Positions 18,889-29,232 of a DNA stretch of 64,000 nt are shown here, piece by piece (the first letter of the stretch is position 1; each line of letters opens with the position of its first letter). The translations under genes were made by a program, and so were the position numbers. The stretch comes from Pseudomonas luteola NBRC 103146 (GTDB lineage Bacteria > Pseudomonadota > Gammaproteobacteria > Pseudomonadales > Pseudomonadaceae): assembly GCF_002091675.1 (NCBI RefSeq), contig NZ_BDAE01000006.1, positions 124,001 through 188,000 on the forward strand, written 5' to 3'. The notes beneath the pieces were generated by a model. It searched no databases. It saw nothing but the letters and a program-made list of their open reading frames with translations, and was not told the DNA's origin.

Positions 18889-21033
18889 TCAAAGACGTAT
18901 ATCAACCCGGACCGGCTGAGGTCCGTATTGGCCGTCTACAAACGCGACCACACGCTCGCCGAGCCGCTGGAAGGTCAGGTCTATCTCCTGCTGGCCCAGG
19001 CGTAGCCGTTTCAGCTGAATACGGTCGATGCCAAACGGCAAGCGGGGTTGAGTGATCGTGACGCTTGCGGTGTACCCATCGATCTCTACGCCCAGGCAAG
19101 CCTGTAGCAGCATAAATACCGAGCCGGCGGCCCACGCCTGGGGTAGACAGGCCACCGGATAGGCAATCGGCGCTTCGCCCGGCGCACGTTCGAAACCGCA
19201 GAAGAGCTCTGGCAAACGCATCCCGAAATGGGCCGCGGCTTCAAACATGTTTCCGAGCAGACGTACCACCCCTTCCCGCTCACCGTAGCGCGCCATACCG
19301 GCGGCGCACAGGGCCACATCATGTGGCCAGACCGAGCCATTGTGATAGGACATGGGGTTGAACCGTACAGCGTCTGGCACCAGGGTCCGTACGCCCCATC
19401 CGGAATTGAAGGCGCGGGACAAGAGCTGTTGCGAAACGGCCTGACCACGCGCCAATTGAGGCAGCCCCGTAAACAAGAGGTGGCCTGCATTGGAGGCTCG
19501 AACCGCACATGCCTCGCCATGGCCATCCAGGGCCAGGGCATAGAACTGCCGCCCCTCCAGCCAAAAATGCTTTTCCACCGCTGCCCGCAGATGCTCGGCC
19601 CGTGTGCGCCAGTGCGCGGCCTTGTCCTGCTCACCGAGCCATTCCGACAGTTCAGCCATGCTCAGATACGCCTTATAAGCATACCCTTGCACTTCAATCA
19701 GTGAGATCGAACCATCCGGTGTACGGCCATCGGCATGGAAAATCGAGTCATGACTGTCCTTCCATCCCTGGTTGGCCAGACCACTCTCTTCTGCACGGGC
19801 ATAACTGATGAACCCCTGTGCGTTACGCTCGGCATTACCCTCAACCCAGCGAATAGCCTCCTGCAGTGCGGGCCAGATTTCCTGGATGAATGCCCGGTCG
19901 CCCGTACGCCGAGCATAGGCTCCAGCCAGCATGACGAACAGCGGTGTGGTATCCACCCCGCCATAATAGCGACCGAACGGCAGCTCGTTTAGCGCCGACA
20001 TTTCGCCCTTGCGCGTCTCATGCATGATCTTGCCAGGCTCGGCATCCCGGAAGCTCGACGTTTCATGAGCCTGATGTTGCGCAAGGTAAGACAGCACCCC
20101 ACGGGCCAGCTCAGGATTCAACCAGAGCACCTGATGCGCCGTGATGATGGCATCACGGCCGAAAGGTGTTGAGTACCAGGGTACACCGGCGTAGGGATAC
20201 GGCCCGCTAGGCAGCTCCGCTGTGAGCAGCGCCAGATCCGCACGGGACTTCTCCAGCCACGCCTGGAACAGACGGCCAGAGGCTTTGACCTGAGCACCCC
20301 GCCGCTGTCGCCTGCGCATACTGCGCCGCGCTTGTGCAGCGGCCTGCCGATAACGTGCCCGCGAAGGCTGAGCCGGTTCTGGTCCAATGTCGATATACAG
20401 CTCCCAGCTTCCACGTCCTTCCAGAGCCACCCTGAACTGCGCGCCTTGCTCGCTTAACTCAACAGGCTGTTCGGAAAAACTGATGGCAGCACGGCGCGGC
20501 TGCTCATCGAGCCCAAGATACCGTAGCGTGACACTGCGCTCGGCCATCTGGGTATGCTCCTGCTCGCCCCGATGGCTACGCTGTTGTCCACGCACTTCAA
20601 ACATGTCTCGGAAGTCCGCGCCAAACTCAAGCTCCAGCGGCACCTCAGTAGACAAGTCACTGTAGTTGGCCAGCAGGATGCGCTCATGCACATACCCCTT
20701 CCAGACAAAGCGCTTGCGTTCGATGTGAATCACGCCTTCGGGCGTCGTGCTTTCACCCAGCCGCGGCAACGGCTGGTTGGTCTGATGGGAGGTAAAGTAG
20801 ACATTATCCTGACTGACCGACGCTGACAGCAGCGATGGTCGCCTCCCCGCCACGGTCAATCGGTAACGGGACACGATGCGGGTATCGTTATGGAACAAGC
20901 CATCGTCCCGCCCACCCATGTCGCCATAGGCATCTGCCACGACAAAAGTATCACCCTCCATGAGCACGAACAGGCGTTCGGGATGACGCGCCTGTTCGAC
21001 CTCGCTTCCTTGCTGTGCTGACTGATCAGACAT
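18889..21033 (-). CDS. Amylo-alpha-1,6-glucosidase family protein
   Basis: Cytoplasmic glycosidase-family protein of 714 aa. The N-terminal half (to about residue 230) is the beta-rich domain found in bacterial debranching-type proteins: LFVLMEGDTFVVADAYGDMG, GLFHNDTRIVSRYRL, and HIERKRFVWKGYVHERI. The C-terminal half is an (alpha/alpha)6 barrel with GVPWYSTPFGRDAIITAHQV, HETRKGEMSALNELPFGRYYGGVD, TPLFVMLAGAYARRTGD and WKDSHDSIFHADG. The family is annotated as debranching amylo-1,6-glucosidase, but the real substrate is unclear. The start at 21033 has GGTGA 7 nt upstream; an ATG at 21048 lacks a site. It lies just downstream of a GT4 gene, so both probably act on one polysaccharide or glycoside. 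Confidence 0.85.
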   Translation of the reverse strand: MSDQSAQQGSEVEQARHPERLFVLMEGDTFVVADAYGDMGGRDDGLFHNDTRIVSRYRLTVAGRRPSLLSASVSQDNVYFTSHQTNQPLPRLGESTTPEGVIHIERKRFVWKGYVHERILLANYSDLSTEVPLELEFGADFRDMFEVRGQQRSHRGEQEHTQMAERSVTLRYLGLDEQPRRAAISFSEQPVELSEQGAQFRVALEGRGSWELYIDIGPEPAQPSRARYRQAAAQARRSMRRRQRRGAQVKASGRLFQAWLEKSRADLALLTAELPSGPYPYAGVPWYSTPFGRDAIITAHQVLWLNPELARGVLSYLAQHQAHETSSFRDAEPGKIMHETRKGEMSALNELPFGRYYGGVDTTPLFVMLAGAYARRTGDRAFIQEIWPALQEAIRWVEGNAERNAQGFISYARAEESGLANQGWKDSHDSIFHADGRTPDGSISLIEVQGYAYKAYLSMAELSEWLGEQDKAAHWRTRAEHLRAAVEKHFWLEGRQFYALALDGHGEACAVRASNAGHLLFTGLPQLARGQAVSQQLLSRAFNSGWGVRTLVPDAVRFNPMSYHNGSVWPHDVALCAAGMARYGEREGVVRLLGNMFEAAAHFGMRLPELFCGFERAPGEAPIAYPVACLPQAWAAGSVFMLLQACLGVEIDGYTASVTITQPRLPFGIDRIQLKRLRLGQQEIDLTFQRLGERVVAFVDGQYGPQPVRVDIRL

Positions 21034-21053
21034 AAGGATTTCACCCATGGTCG

Positions 21054-22118
21054 TTACGCCGTTTGCTTGAAGTTGACTTCAGTGTTCCGATTGCCCGGCA
21101 GCTGCCGGTACAGTTCCAGATAGTGTTTGGCCATGGCCGTGGCGGAGAAGCGCTGCTCGAATATCTCGCGAACCCGACGTCGATCCAGGGTCAGGACCTG
21201 CCGCGCCGCCTCCACGGCCTGCTCTTCACTCGTTACGATATACCCGGTCACGCCCGGCTCCACGACTTCTGGCACTGAGCCACAGTGCCAGGCAATCACC
21301 GGCGTCCCGCAGGCCATGGCCTCGATCATCACCAGCCCGAACGGCTCAGGCCAGTCGATGGGAAAGAGCAGCGCCCGCGCGTTACCCAGAAATTCGGATT
21401 TTTCACTGTCACCAATTTCGCCAATGAACTCCACCAGCGGATCATCCAGAAGCGGCTTGATCTCCTGTTCGAAGTACTTGCGGTCGGCGTTGTCCACCTT
21501 GGCCGCCAACTTGATGGGAACACCTGCCTGCCGTGCAATGGCAATCGCCCGATCAGGCCGTTTCTCTGGAGAAATGCGGCCCAGAAATGCCAAGTACCCT
21601 TCGCCCATCTGCTCATGGAACCGGTACGTGGACGCATTCAGACCGTGATGCACGGTGCCATGCCAGTTGGCAAAAGCCAGTGGCGTGCGTTGATGGTGAG
21701 AAATGGACACCAGCGGGAACCGGTGCCAACGCCGGTAGGCTTCCGGCAATCCCTTAAGGTCGAGCCGCCCGTGGAGAGTGGTCAGAGTCCGCTCAGCCAA
21801 GGGCTCGAACAAGGGGAAATGCAGTAGATCCACATGAAAATGCAGGACATCAAACTCATCGGCCCGCTCCTGCAACGTGTGCAGCATGCTCAAGTGACTG
21901 GCAATATCAGACTTGAGCGGTGCAGGGTCCAGTCGTAGCGCCCGCTCGCAACCGGGCACAAGTTGGGCGGACGTACATGAATCAGCAGACGCAAACAGGG
22001 TCACTTCATGTCCCAATTCGACCAGCGCATCGGTCAGATGAGCCACGACCCTTTCGGTACCACCGTAGAGCTTAGGCGGCACCGCTTCATACAAGGGGGC
22101 AATCTGCGCGATCTTCAT
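21054..22118 (-). CDS. Glycosyltransferase family 4 protein
   Basis: GT-B fold transferase of 354 aa. The N-terminal domain begins MKIAQIAPLYEAVPPKLYGG, where GGTERVV forms the usual acceptor-side glycine loop. The C-terminal nucleotide-sugar domain has FLGRISPEKRPDRAI near residue 180, FGLVMIEAMACGTPVIAW with the conserved E-x7-E region, and GSVPEVVEPGVTGYIV. Start ATG with AAGGAG 8 nt upstream. It is 20 nt upstream of the glucosidase gene, so they form an operon. The combination occurs in other Pseudomonas genomes, from memory, but the product is unknown to me. Confidence 0.88.
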   Translation of the reverse strand: MKIAQIAPLYEAVPPKLYGGTERVVAHLTDALVELGHEVTLFASADSCTSAQLVPGCERALRLDPAPLKSDIASHLSMLHTLQERADEFDVLHFHVDLLHFPLFEPLAERTLTTLHGRLDLKGLPEAYRRWHRFPLVSISHHQRTPLAFANWHGTVHHGLNASTYRFHEQMGEGYLAFLGRISPEKRPDRAIAIARQAGVPIKLAAKVDNADRKYFEQEIKPLLDDPLVEFIGEIGDSEKSEFLGNARALLFPIDWPEPFGLVMIEAMACGTPVIAWHCGSVPEVVEPGVTGYIVTSEEQAVEAARQVLTLDRRRVREIFEQRFSATAMAKHYLELYRQLPGNRNTEVNFKQTA

Positions 22119-22319
22119 CAATTAATCTCCTTGAAAAAAGGATGAACAAGGCCAGAAAGGTGCGAATGTTCGCCGGCGAAAAACGCCGCGGAAAAATGTA
22201 AGGATCAGCCGATAAATTTCAAGCGCTGCCGAGTAGCAAAGGCCGCTCTGCTGACCCATGTCTGGAACCTCCCTGCGTTCAGGCACTCCCTCGTAAACCA
22301 GTCGATTCAGGTAACAGCC

Positions 22320-23057
22320 ATGAGCAACATAAAAGGCAAGGTCATTGTCATTACCGGTGCCAGCAGTGGCATTGGCGAGGCCACCGCACGGCTATTGAGC
22401 TCAGAGGGCGCGACGGTCGTCCTGGGCGCACGTCGGCTGGATAAACTGAACGCCATTGCCGAGGGGCTGCGAACCGTTGGCGGTCGCGTTGAGGTGGTGC
22501 AGATGGATGTGGCCAAGCGGGATGACGTCGAGGCGCTTATCCAGGCAGCCGTTACGACCTGCGGGCGGGTCGATGTGATGATCAACAATGCGGGCATCAT
22601 GCCCAACTCGCGACTCGATCAGCGTAAGGTCGAAGATTGGGAGCGCATGATCGATATCAATCTCAAGGGCACCCTTTACGGGATTGCGGCGGTCCTGCCG
22701 ATCATGCAGCAGCAGAAGAGCGGACACATCATCAATGTCTCGTCCCTGTCCGGCCATCGGGTGCGCCCGACCAGTGCCGTGTATTCGGCAACCAAATTCG
22801 GCGTACGCGCGATTGCCGAAGGGCTGCGCATGGAGATGACGCCCTACAACATCCGTAGCACGATCATTTCACCCGGCCCGGTCGACACGGAGCTGCCCAA
22901 TAGCGTAACGGACGAAGACGTTGCCAAAAGCGTGCGGCACATTCATGAAATGGCTATCCCCGCCCTGTCGGTCGCCCAGTCCATTGCCTTTGCCATCGGT
23001 CAACCGGCAGCGGTCGATATCAATGAAATCCTGCTCAGGCCGACAGCCATGGAATAA
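22320..23057 (+). CDS. SDR-family NAD(P)-dependent oxidoreductase
   Basis: Classical short-chain dehydrogenase of 245 aa. Cofactor motif TGASSGIG at about residues 12-19, NNAG near 90, catalytic Ser in NVSSLSG, and YSATK (Tyr about 156, Lys about 160), then SPGPVDTEL. An Arg in VLGARR after the second strand suggests NADP(H). It resembles the YdfG/serine-3-dehydrogenase-like branch. It is divergent from the GT4-glucosidase operon by about 200 nt and convergent with the fucose regulator. The substrate is not predictable. Confidence 0.88.
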   Translation: MSNIKGKVIVITGASSGIGEATARLLSSEGATVVLGARRLDKLNAIAEGLRTVGGRVEVVQMDVAKRDDVEALIQAAVTTCGRVDVMINNAGIMPNSRLDQRKVEDWERMIDINLKGTLYGIAAVLPIMQQQKSGHIINVSSLSGHRVRPTSAVYSATKFGVRAIAEGLRMEMTPYNIRSTIISPGPVDTELPNSVTDEDVAKSVRHIHEMAIPALSVAQSIAFAIGQPAAVDINEILLRPTAME

Positions 23058-23063
23058 AGGCGA

Positions 23064-23831
23064 TTACTCCGCTTCCTGACCGCGAGAAAAGATCCGAATC
23101 ACCTCATCCAGGTGCGCCCGCATGGCGGAGCGCGCCTCTTGCGCATTGCGGGCCTGCAGAGCCTTCAGTACACGCAGATGCTCGTCCTCAGAGCGATGGG
23201 GCATGTCATCAGGGGTGTAGTGTGCCTGCAAGCGCTGAAACATCGAGCCATAGCGGTGCCCCAGCAGGTGCTGGATCATCAGGGCATAGGCCGGATTACC
23301 GCTGGCCTGGGCGATGCGGATATGAAACAGTCGATCGCCGGGATGAGTCGTCGAGCCCTCGCGGTTGTCCTGCACATTGCGCTCATAGGCCGCGTGAATA
23401 CCGGCCAACTCTTCCTCGCTGGCATTGATTGCAGCCAGGGCCGCCGCTTCCGGCTCAATCAGCTGACGCGCCTGAAGCAGCGAGAACGGCGGGATTTCGG
23501 CATTGAAATCCACCTGTACATCCAGCTCGGGATCAGGCCCTACCCATTGGCCGCGCGCCGCCAGCTCCATCACCGGCGCATCGTCCGCCGGGCGCTGGTC
23601 ATTGGCGCAGACCAGAACGCCATTACCAACCCGCACATCCACCAGGCCGATGACCTCCAGTGCAATAAGTGCCTCACGTACCGAGGCCCGGCTTACGCCC
23701 ATTTGTTTGGCCAGCTCCCGCTCGGCCGGCAGGCGACTCCCAGGAGGAAATTCGCCACTGTCGATCAGGCTGCGCAGCTGATCGGCGATCTGACGATAAA
23801 GCCTTGGATTTTCAATTGTTTGTATTGGCAT
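23064..23831 (-). CDS. GntR/FadR-family regulator of the L-fucose operon
   Basis: Transcriptional regulator of 255 aa. A winged helix at about residues 8-75 (YRQIADQLRSLIDSGEFPPG, SRLPAERELAKQMGVSRASV, REALIALEVIGLVDVR) is followed by an FCD ligand domain with DRLFHIRIAQASGNPAYALM and HRSEDEHLRVLKAL, whose His residues would bind the metal. The start is set at 23831 (MPIQTIENPRLY), where the domain begins; a longer frame upstream reads as non-coding. It is divergent from the fucose operon, and a FadR-type palindrome lies between them. The role as its repressor is inferred from position. Confidence 0.88.
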   Translation of the reverse strand: MPIQTIENPRLYRQIADQLRSLIDSGEFPPGSRLPAERELAKQMGVSRASVREALIALEVIGLVDVRVGNGVLVCANDQRPADDAPVMELAARGQWVGPDPELDVQVDFNAEIPPFSLLQARQLIEPEAAALAAINASEEELAGIHAAYERNVQDNREGSTTHPGDRLFHIRIAQASGNPAYALMIQHLLGHRYGSMFQRLQAHYTPDDMPHRSEDEHLRVLKALQARNAQEARSAMRAHLDEVIRIFSRGQEAE

Positions 23832-23916
23832 CACGTATCCCGCTGGCATACATCGCGTCGCTTGCGCTACAGAAAAAACTTGCGCAGCCGCTGACTCACT
23901 GCTAAACCAGAGGACC

Positions 23917-23931
23917 AATGGCCTGACCATT
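23917..23931. promoter_or_regulatory. Palindromic FadR-type operator AATGGCCTGACCATT
   Basis: AATGG-CCTGA-CCATT is a perfect 5-bp inverted repeat. Its core TGGCCTGACCA differs by one base from the FadR/LldR-subfamily pattern TGGTC-N-GACCA. It sits in the 180-nt gap between the divergent GntR gene and the first fucose gene, as expected for an autoregulating repressor. Confidence 0.6.
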
Positions 23932-24011
23932 AGCCGCTCGATATGCCCCCAGCATAGCAGCGGTTAACGCAAGCGGGTCATCCATACGAATAATAAAAAC
24001 AGGAGGCTCTC

Positions 24012-24752
24012 ATGTCCGTTGCTGGAAAACGTGTCCTCGTCACCGCCGCTGCTCAAGGAATTGGCAGGGCCAGCGTTCTGGCCTTTGCCGAAGCGGGCGC
24101 TGACGTCATTGCGGTCGATATCAACGCTACCGCCCTCGCCGAGCTTCCCAATGTTCGTACCCATGTTCTTGATGTCACTCAGCCCGATGCTATCCAGGCA
24201 CTTGCCAGTGAGTTAGGCGCTATTGATGTGCTATTCAACTGCGCCGGTTACGTGCACAGCGGCACCATTCTCGACTGTGATGAAGAGGCCTGGAAGTTCT
24301 CCTTCGATCTGAACGTTACCGCCATGTACCGGATGATTCGTGCCTTTTTACCGGCCATGATCGAAAACGGCGGCGGCTCGATTATCAATATGTCGTCAGT
24401 GGCCTCCAGTGTGAAAGGCGTACCGAATCGCTTCGCCTATTGCGCCAGCAAGGCCGCTGTTCTCGGCCTGACTAAATCCGTAGCGGCTGATTTCGTCGCC
24501 AAAGGCATCCGCTGCAATGCGATCTGCCCCGGCACGGTCGACTCGCCTTCCCTGCGCCAGCGTATTGCGGCGCAAGCCCAGCAGGAAGGCCGAGCCGAAG
24601 ACGAAGTCTATGCTGCGTTTGTGTCCCGCCAACCTATGGGCCGAATCGGCAAGCCCGAGGAAATCGCTGCACTGGCGCTCTATCTGGGTTCCGATGCCTC
24701 AGGCTTCACAACGGGCACCATCAACGTAATCGATGGCGGCTGGGTCGCTTAA
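24012..24752 (+). CDS. Probable 2-keto-3-deoxy-L-fuconate dehydrogenase (SDR)
   Basis: Short-chain dehydrogenase, 246 aa. TAAAQGIGRAS is the cofactor loop (residues 11-21), with acidic VDIN after strand 2 indicating NAD+. NCAGYV, the catalytic serine in NMSSVASSVKG, YCASKAAVLG (Tyr about 143, Lys about 147) and CPGTVDSPSL match the DHRS6/BDH2-like group that contains the Xanthomonas 2-keto-3-deoxy-L-fuconate dehydrogenase. The expected reaction oxidises the C4 hydroxyl to give 2,4-diketo-3-deoxy-L-fuconate. Start ATG follows AGGAGG. It is the first gene of the operon. The specific activity is inferred from family plus context. Confidence 0.84.
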   Translation: MSVAGKRVLVTAAAQGIGRASVLAFAEAGADVIAVDINATALAELPNVRTHVLDVTQPDAIQALASELGAIDVLFNCAGYVHSGTILDCDEEAWKFSFDLNVTAMYRMIRAFLPAMIENGGGSIINMSSVASSVKGVPNRFAYCASKAAVLGLTKSVAADFVAKGIRCNAICPGTVDSPSLRQRIAAQAQQEGRAEDEVYAAFVSRQPMGRIGKPEEIAALALYLGSDASGFTTGTINVIDGGWVA

Positions 24753-24791
24753 GCCCACCGCACACCAATTTATCGCACAAGGAAACCGCTC

Positions 24792-25640
24792 ATGAAATTG
24801 CTGCGTTACGGGGAAAAAGGTCAGGAGAAGCCGGGCCTGCTGGATGCTCAGGGTCAGATTCGTGACCTCTCTGGCCATATTGATGACATCGCCGGTCAGG
24901 CCATCACGGCTGAAGGACTCGCCACGCTCAGGAACATTGATCCGAGCAGCCTGCCCGTTGTGAGCGGTTCCCCTCGCCTCGGCCCCTGCGTCGGCCGTGT
25001 CGGCAAGTTTATCTGTATCGGTCTTAACTACGCCGACCATGCGGCCGAGTCCGGTCTTGACGTCCCCAAGGAGCCGGTGGTCTTCAACAAGTGGACCAGC
25101 GCCATCTGTGGCCCGAACGACGACGTAGAGATCCCGCGTGGCTCCACCAAGACCGATTGGGAAGTTGAGCTGGGCGTGGTGATTGGCAAGGCCGGGCGCT
25201 ACATCGACGAAGCCAACGCCATGGATTATGTAGCGGGCTATTGCGTCATCAATGATGTATCCGAGCGTGAGTGGCAGATCGAGCGTGGCGGCACCTGGGA
25301 TAAGGGCAAGGGATTCGACACCTTCGGCCCGCTCGGCCCCTGGCTGGTCACCAAGGACGAAATAGCCGATCCGCACGCGCTCGACCTCTGGCTGGAAGTG
25401 GATGGCAAGCGTTACCAGAACGGCAATACCCGCACCATGGTGTTCAAGGTGCCGGAGCTGATCGCCTACCTGAGCCGCTGCATGAGCCTGCAACCGGGTG
25501 ACGTCATTTCCACCGGCACCCCGCCTGGAGTGGGGCTGGGCATCAAGCCCGAACCAGTCTACTTGAAGCCCGGCCAGGAAATGCGCCTGGGCATCGCGGG
25601 CCTGGGCGAGCAGAAGCAGCGCACGGTTCAGGCTGACTGA
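24792..25640 (+). CDS. 2,4-diketo-3-deoxy-L-fuconate hydrolase (FAH family)
   Basis: Fumarylacetoacetate-hydrolase-fold enzyme of 282 aa. Key segments are KFICIGLNYADHAAESGLDVP, VFNKWTSAICGPNDDVEIPR, DWEVELGVVIGKAGRYI near 120-135 (metal-binding Glu), YCVINDVSEREWQIERGGTW, KGFDTFGPLGPWLVT, and STGTPPGVGLG. The family hydrolyses C-C bonds in acylpyruvates, and in the fucose pathway it splits the diketo acid into pyruvate and L-lactate. AAGGA lies 8 nt before the start; 39 nt separate it from the dehydrogenase. This enzyme, rather than an aldolase, defines the hydrolytic route. Confidence 0.86.
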   Translation: MKLLRYGEKGQEKPGLLDAQGQIRDLSGHIDDIAGQAITAEGLATLRNIDPSSLPVVSGSPRLGPCVGRVGKFICIGLNYADHAAESGLDVPKEPVVFNKWTSAICGPNDDVEIPRGSTKTDWEVELGVVIGKAGRYIDEANAMDYVAGYCVINDVSEREWQIERGGTWDKGKGFDTFGPLGPWLVTKDEIADPHALDLWLEVDGKRYQNGNTRTMVFKVPELIAYLSRCMSLQPGDVISTGTPPGVGLGIKPEPVYLKPGQEMRLGIAGLGEQKQRTVQAD

Positions 25641-25695
25641 AACCATGCCTCTCGGGTGATTGGGACGTTTAACCGCGTCGCACGCCCGGAGAAGC

Positions 25696-25739
25696 GCCCG
25701 CTCAACATGCGCTCTCATATGAAGAGCTTTTGAGCGGGC
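25696..25739 (+). repeat. Nested hairpin in fucose operon spacer
   Basis: GCCCGCTCAA (25696-25705) pairs perfectly with TTGAGCGGGC (25730-25739). Inside lies a second stem GCTCT/AGAGC around CATATGA. It occupies the 150-nt gap between the hydrolase and dehydratase genes and has no T-run. It may be a REP-like element, an RNA-stability element or a partial attenuator. Confidence 0.6.
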
Positions 25740-25790
25740 CTCCAACACAGCGTTGACAAGCCCGGCATCAAGGGCTTCCGGAGAACCGAT

Positions 25791-27077
25791 ATGACAATAA
25801 CAATCACCGGTCTTCGCGTAGAGGACATTCGTTTTCCTACGTCACAGGCATTGGACGGGTCGGACGCCATGAACCCCGATCCCGATTACTCTGCCGCCTA
25901 TGTGATTCTTGAAACCGACCAACCTGAGCTCGAAGGCCACGGCATGACCTTTACCATTGGCCGGGGCAACGAGATCTGCTGTGCGGCCATTCAGGCACTG
26001 GAAGGTCAGATCAAAGGGCTTGATCTGGAATGGATCACGGCAGACATGGGCCGCTTCTGGCGTCACATGACCAGCGACAGCCAACTGCGCTGGATCGGTC
26101 CGGACAAGGGCGCCATCCACTTGGCGACCGGTGCCGTCGTGAATGCGGCCTGGGACCTGTGGGCCAAGCAGGTTGGCAAGCCGGTCTGGCAGCTGGTCGC
26201 CGACATGTCGCCGGAAGAATTCGTACGGTGCGTCGACTTTCGCTACATCACCGACTGCATCACACCGCAAGAAGCGATACAACTGCTCACGGAGCGCGCC
26301 AAAGGCAAAGAAGAACGCATCGGCCTGCTCAAGGCCCATGGCTACCCCTGCTACACCACCTCTGCCGGCTGGCTTGGCTATCCGGATGACAAACTCCGCC
26401 GCCTCTGTCAGGAGGCCATCGATGCCGGCTTCTCTCATGTAAAGCTCAAGGTCGGCCGTGACCTTGAGGACGATATCCGCCGCGTCACCATTGCCCGTGA
26501 AGTGATAGGCCCGAACCGACACTTGATGATCGATGCCAACCAGGTTTGGGAAGTCAACGAGGCCATCGATTGGGTAAACAAGCTGTCGTTTGCCAAGCCC
26601 TGGTTCATCGAGGAACCCACCAGCCCGGACGACGTAGAAGGTCATCGCGCGATCAAAGAGGGTATTACCCCGGTCAAGGTGGCTACCGGCGAGATGTGCC
26701 AGAACCGCATCCTGTTCAAGCAATTCATCATGCGTGGCGCCATCGACGTAGTACAGCTCGACGCCTGTCGTCTGGGTGGTTTGAACGAAGTGCTTGCTGT
26801 GCTGCTGATGGCCGCCAAGTACGAGCTACCTGTCTGCCCCCATGCCGGCGGCGTTGGACTGTGCGAATACGTGCAACATATCTCGATGATCGATTACCTG
26901 TGCGTGGCGGGCACGCATGAAGGGCGCGTTGTGGAGTATGTCGATCATCTTCATGAGCATTTCGAAGACCCCTGCGTCATGAAGGGCCCCGCCTACCTGC
27001 CGCCCCAGGCACCAGGATTTTCGATCACCATGAAACCGGCCTCGCGCCAGCAGTATCGGTTTCCCCGTAACACTTAG
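25791..27077 (+). CDS. L-fuconate dehydratase (enolase superfamily)
   Basis: Mandelate-racemase-type enolase-superfamily enzyme of 428 aa converting L-fuconate to 2-keto-3-deoxy-L-fuconate. Every catalytic and metal residue can be read: Lys218 and Lys220 in HVKLKVG, Asp248 in DANQVWEV, Glu274 in FIEEPTSPDD, Glu301 in ATGEMCQ, and His351 in CPHAGGVGL. The N-terminus VEDIRFPTSQALDGSDAMNPDPDYSAAY is specific for the fuconate dehydratase family as I recall it. The start is fixed by GGAGA 6 nt upstream. It acts at the third oxidation level of the pathway. Confidence 0.93.
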   Translation: MTITITGLRVEDIRFPTSQALDGSDAMNPDPDYSAAYVILETDQPELEGHGMTFTIGRGNEICCAAIQALEGQIKGLDLEWITADMGRFWRHMTSDSQLRWIGPDKGAIHLATGAVVNAAWDLWAKQVGKPVWQLVADMSPEEFVRCVDFRYITDCITPQEAIQLLTERAKGKEERIGLLKAHGYPCYTTSAGWLGYPDDKLRRLCQEAIDAGFSHVKLKVGRDLEDDIRRVTIAREVIGPNRHLMIDANQVWEVNEAIDWVNKLSFAKPWFIEEPTSPDDVEGHRAIKEGITPVKVATGEMCQNRILFKQFIMRGAIDVVQLDACRLGGLNEVLAVLLMAAKYELPVCPHAGGVGLCEYVQHISMIDYLCVAGTHEGRVVEYVDHLHEHFEDPCVMKGPAYLPPQAPGFSITMKPASRQQYRFPRNT

Positions 27078-27177
27078 CGGCAGGTTGAGTAGAGGGCCTA
27101 CCCTTTTACTCAACGAGCATATCGGAGGGACCAGCCTCACCGATCCCGCCGCCCACTGCTTTCAGGAGACAATAACA

Positions 27178-29176
<1,999 letters not shown>

Positions 29177-29232
29177 CCACGTCCTGCTTGATGTGTGAGC
29201 GCTCTAGAAAACAACAATAACTGGAGTCATTC

